Origin: Oligoflexia bacterium
GTDB lineage: Bacteria; Bdellovibrionota; Bdellovibrionia; Bdellovibrionales; Bdellovibrionaceae
Reading direction: 5' to 3'
DNA length: 64,000 nucleotides
Assembly (NCBI GenBank): GCA_016861345.1
Contig: BOLD01000009.1
Location: forward strand, 62,001 to 126,000
Position numbers and translations under genes: made by a program. The notes under the pieces are model-generated. The model was not told where the DNA came from. It searched no databases and was given only the letters and a program-made list of their open reading frames with translations. Below are positions 62,399 to 64,000 of the stretch, one piece after another; positions within the stretch are counted from its first letter, which is position 1; the number at the start of each line of letters is the position of its first letter.

Positions 62399-63618
62399 AA
62401 AAATAACTCCTGAACTTTTCGAAGTCCCTTCACCAGCAAATCGATATCATTCATATTGTTATAAACAGAAATAGAGGCCCTGACAGTACCGGGCACACCC
62501 AGTTTTCGCATCAAGGGCTGAGTGCAGTGATGACCAGCTCGAACGGCAACATTCTCTTGATCTAAAACTTGCCCAGCATCCGAATGATGAACGCCCTCGA
62601 TCTTTAAAGAAAGAATTGGCGCCTTTTCACTCTTGGGACCAAGTATGGTTATACCTTTGATTTCTAATATTTTTTCTGTCGCGTAATTCAATAACATTTG
62701 CTCGTGTAAAGTAATGTTGTCCCACCCCAACTTCTGAACATAATCAAGAGCGGGGCCAAGTCCAATCACTCCCTCGATATTTGGAGTTCCGGCCTCAAAC
62801 CTGTAGGGGATATCATTGTAAGTCGTTTTCTCAAATGTGACTTGAGAAATCATGCTTCCCCCACCCTGATAAGGGGGAAGATTTTCAAGGATGGCACGCT
62901 TCCCGTAAAGAACACCCACCCCGTAGGGGCCAAAAAGTTTGTGCCCAGAGAAAACATAAAAATCAGCATCAAGATCACGAACATCGACTTTGTGATTGGC
63001 CACCATTTGAGCCCCATCCACAAGAACCTTTGCTCCCGCCTGATGAGCCCACTGAATGTATTTTTTCACATCATTGATTGTGCCCAAAGCATTTGAACAA
63101 TGAGTGATGGCTAAGATTTTTGGCTTCGAGTTGAGTTTTTGCTGAAACACTTTTTCATCCAGGCGCCCATCAGCATCAATGGGAACAACAGAAATTTTTG
63201 CCCCTCGCTCCTCGCAGATCATTTGCCAGGGTACAATGTTGGCGTGATGTTCAAGCTCCGTCAGAAGAACTTCATCTCCTGGCTGCAAATATTTTTTTCC
63301 ATAAGTTTGGGCTACTAAGTTAATCGAGTCCGTCGTTCCTTTGGTGAAAACAATTTCATCTGTGCTTTCCGCGTTCAGAAAACTGCGCACCTTTTCGCGA
63401 GTTTCTTCAAAAAAAGTAGTCGCCTGATCTGCCAAAAAGTGAGCCCCACGATGAACATTTGCCGTTTGGTAAGTGTTAAATAAAGAAATTCTCTCAATCA
63501 CTGGCCAGGGTTTTAACGCCGTCGCTGCGGTATCGAGATAAACAATGGGTTTGCCCCGAACTCTGTGGGTCAGTGCTGGGAAATCTGCGCGCGCCTTAAT
63601 TAAAGGTAATTCGCTCAT
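62395..63618 (-). CDS. sufS: cysteine desulfurase SufS
   Basis: PLP enzyme that supplies sulphur for Fe-S clusters. The 407 residues show THCSNALGTINDV, the PLP lysine in YVFSGHKLFGPYGVGVLYG and the sulphur-accepting Cys in RAGHHCTQPLM. The start at 63618 follows AAAGGA by 7 bases; an ATG at 63636 lies inside sufD. ATGA overlap with sufD. Confidence 0.95.
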   Translation of the reverse strand: MSELPLIKARADFPALTHRVRGKPIVYLDTAATALKPWPVIERISLFNTYQTANVHRGAHFLADQATTFFEETREKVRSFLNAESTDEIVFTKGTTDSINLVAQTYGKKYLQPGDEVLLTELEHHANIVPWQMICEERGAKISVVPIDADGRLDEKVFQQKLNSKPKILAITHCSNALGTINDVKKYIQWAHQAGAKVLVDGAQMVANHKVDVRDLDADFYVFSGHKLFGPYGVGVLYGKRAILENLPPYQGGGSMISQVTFEKTTYNDIPYRFEAGTPNIEGVIGLGPALDYVQKLGWDNITLHEQMLLNYATEKILEIKGITILGPKSEKAPILSLKIEGVHHSDAGQVLDQENVAVRAGHHCTQPLMRKLGVPGTVRASISVYNNMNDIDLLVKGLRKVQELFL

Positions 63619-64000
63619 TTTCGAATCCTTTTCCAAGCTTCAGTCAATAAAGAACTAAGCCAAGTTTCAAGCTCTGGATTTTCAAGCTTTAACACCAGCT
63701 CTTGGACAAAACCAAGACTGAGCATGGCTAGGGCCTGATCACGGGGAATCGCTCGACTGAGCAAATAGAATACCTCTTCCTCGTTTAATTCACCTACAGT
63801 TGATCCGTGCGTGGCCTTCACATCATCAGCAAAAATCTCAAGCTGTGGTTTTGTATCAATCTCAGCCTGCGAGCTTAAAAGTAAATTATTATTTAATTGC
63901 TCAGAGTAAGCCTTCTGAGAATCTTGTCTGATCAATACTCGTCCATTAAAGACCGCACGGGACTGGTCCACCAAAATCCCCTTGTAATGCTGATAGGACT
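63615..64000 (-). CDS. sufD: SufD-like Fe-S assembly protein (partial)
   Basis: The C-terminal part of a SufB/SufD-family protein, cut by the window edge. The frame is open to position 64000 and reads HYKGILVDQSRAVFNGRVLI, then SEQLNNNLLLSSQAEIDTKPQL, EIFADDVKATHGSTVGELNEE and EVFYLLSRAIPRDQALAMLS, the conserved end. SufD rather than SufB is likely from its place before sufS. With SufB and SufC it builds Fe-S clusters. Confidence 0.9.
   Translation of the reverse strand, partial: SYQHYKGILVDQSRAVFNGRVLIRQDSQKAYSEQLNNNLLLSSQAEIDTKPQLEIFADDVKATHGSTVGELNEEEVFYLLSRAIPRDQALAMLSLGFVQELVLKLENPELETWLSSLLTEAWKRIRK

Overview
The window is chromosomal DNA of moderate G+C with AT-rich islands. It most likely comes from a Bdellovibrio-like predatory bacterium (Bdellovibrionota). 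Pointers are the tmRNA tag GNDYALAA, a TIGR02147/DUF4423-type protein, a deaminase resembling the Bd3614 family first named from Bdellovibrio, many small lipoproteins and secreted proteins without wider homologues, glycine-rich RRM proteins, and very tight gene packing. All family calls come from reading motifs; no database search was possible.

Layout. 1-5.9 kb: envelope and secreted proteins, nagZ and a TIGR02147 protein. 6.02-6.37 kb: tmRNA (ssrA). 6.36-21.15 kb: an accessory island entered through the ssrA 3' end, with CCTCCACCA-type repeats at its left end, at 12.67 kb and at its right end. The left segment is a compact integrative element: XRE regulator, tyrosine integrase, a pentapeptide-repeat protein beside a GyrI-like protein, two small reverse-strand genes, a non-coding region with two perfect hairpins, then an 88-aa protein, a membrane-anchored FtsK/HerA-like ATPase, a Rep_trans/MobT-like initiator or relaxase and a 65-aa protein. 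The right segment is a TetR-controlled reverse-strand cassette (MacB/LolC-like permease, LolA-like lipoprotein-sorting protein, outer-membrane barrel, ABC ATPase, chalcone-isomerase-like protein, two four-helix membrane proteins, cupin, DnrO-like protein) followed by a recombinase lacking its resolvase domain, a 53-aa membrane protein and a polyketide-cyclase-like protein.

21.2-64 kb is core chromosome: an RRM protein and an FKBP/SlyD prolyl isomerase; a PQQ-type sugar dehydrogenase; a CPA2 antiporter; archease-rtcB RNA repair; a large sensor kinase; beta-carbonic anhydrase; DoxX, HD and TerC proteins; RRM-infA; acetyl- and methyltransferases; fasciclin; an M28 peptidase; an RlmK-like methyltransferase; the deaminase; cysK with a DUF2817 peptidase; an operon of mreB, a sigma-like protein, a membrane protein and a histidine kinase; glpD; pirin; pepP; xseA-xseB-ispA with a patatin-like pseudoenzyme; a 6S RNA; a zinc-metallopeptidase lipoprotein; and part of the suf cluster.

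Most interesting are the minimal Rep plus FtsK/HerA element with its twin-hairpin region, the TetR-controlled lipid-transport-like cassette, a 44-bp element shared upstream of the antiporter and of archease-rtcB, the 6S RNA, a start-codon-occluding hairpin on the metallopeptidase gene, and the patatin whose nucleophile serine is replaced by glutamate.
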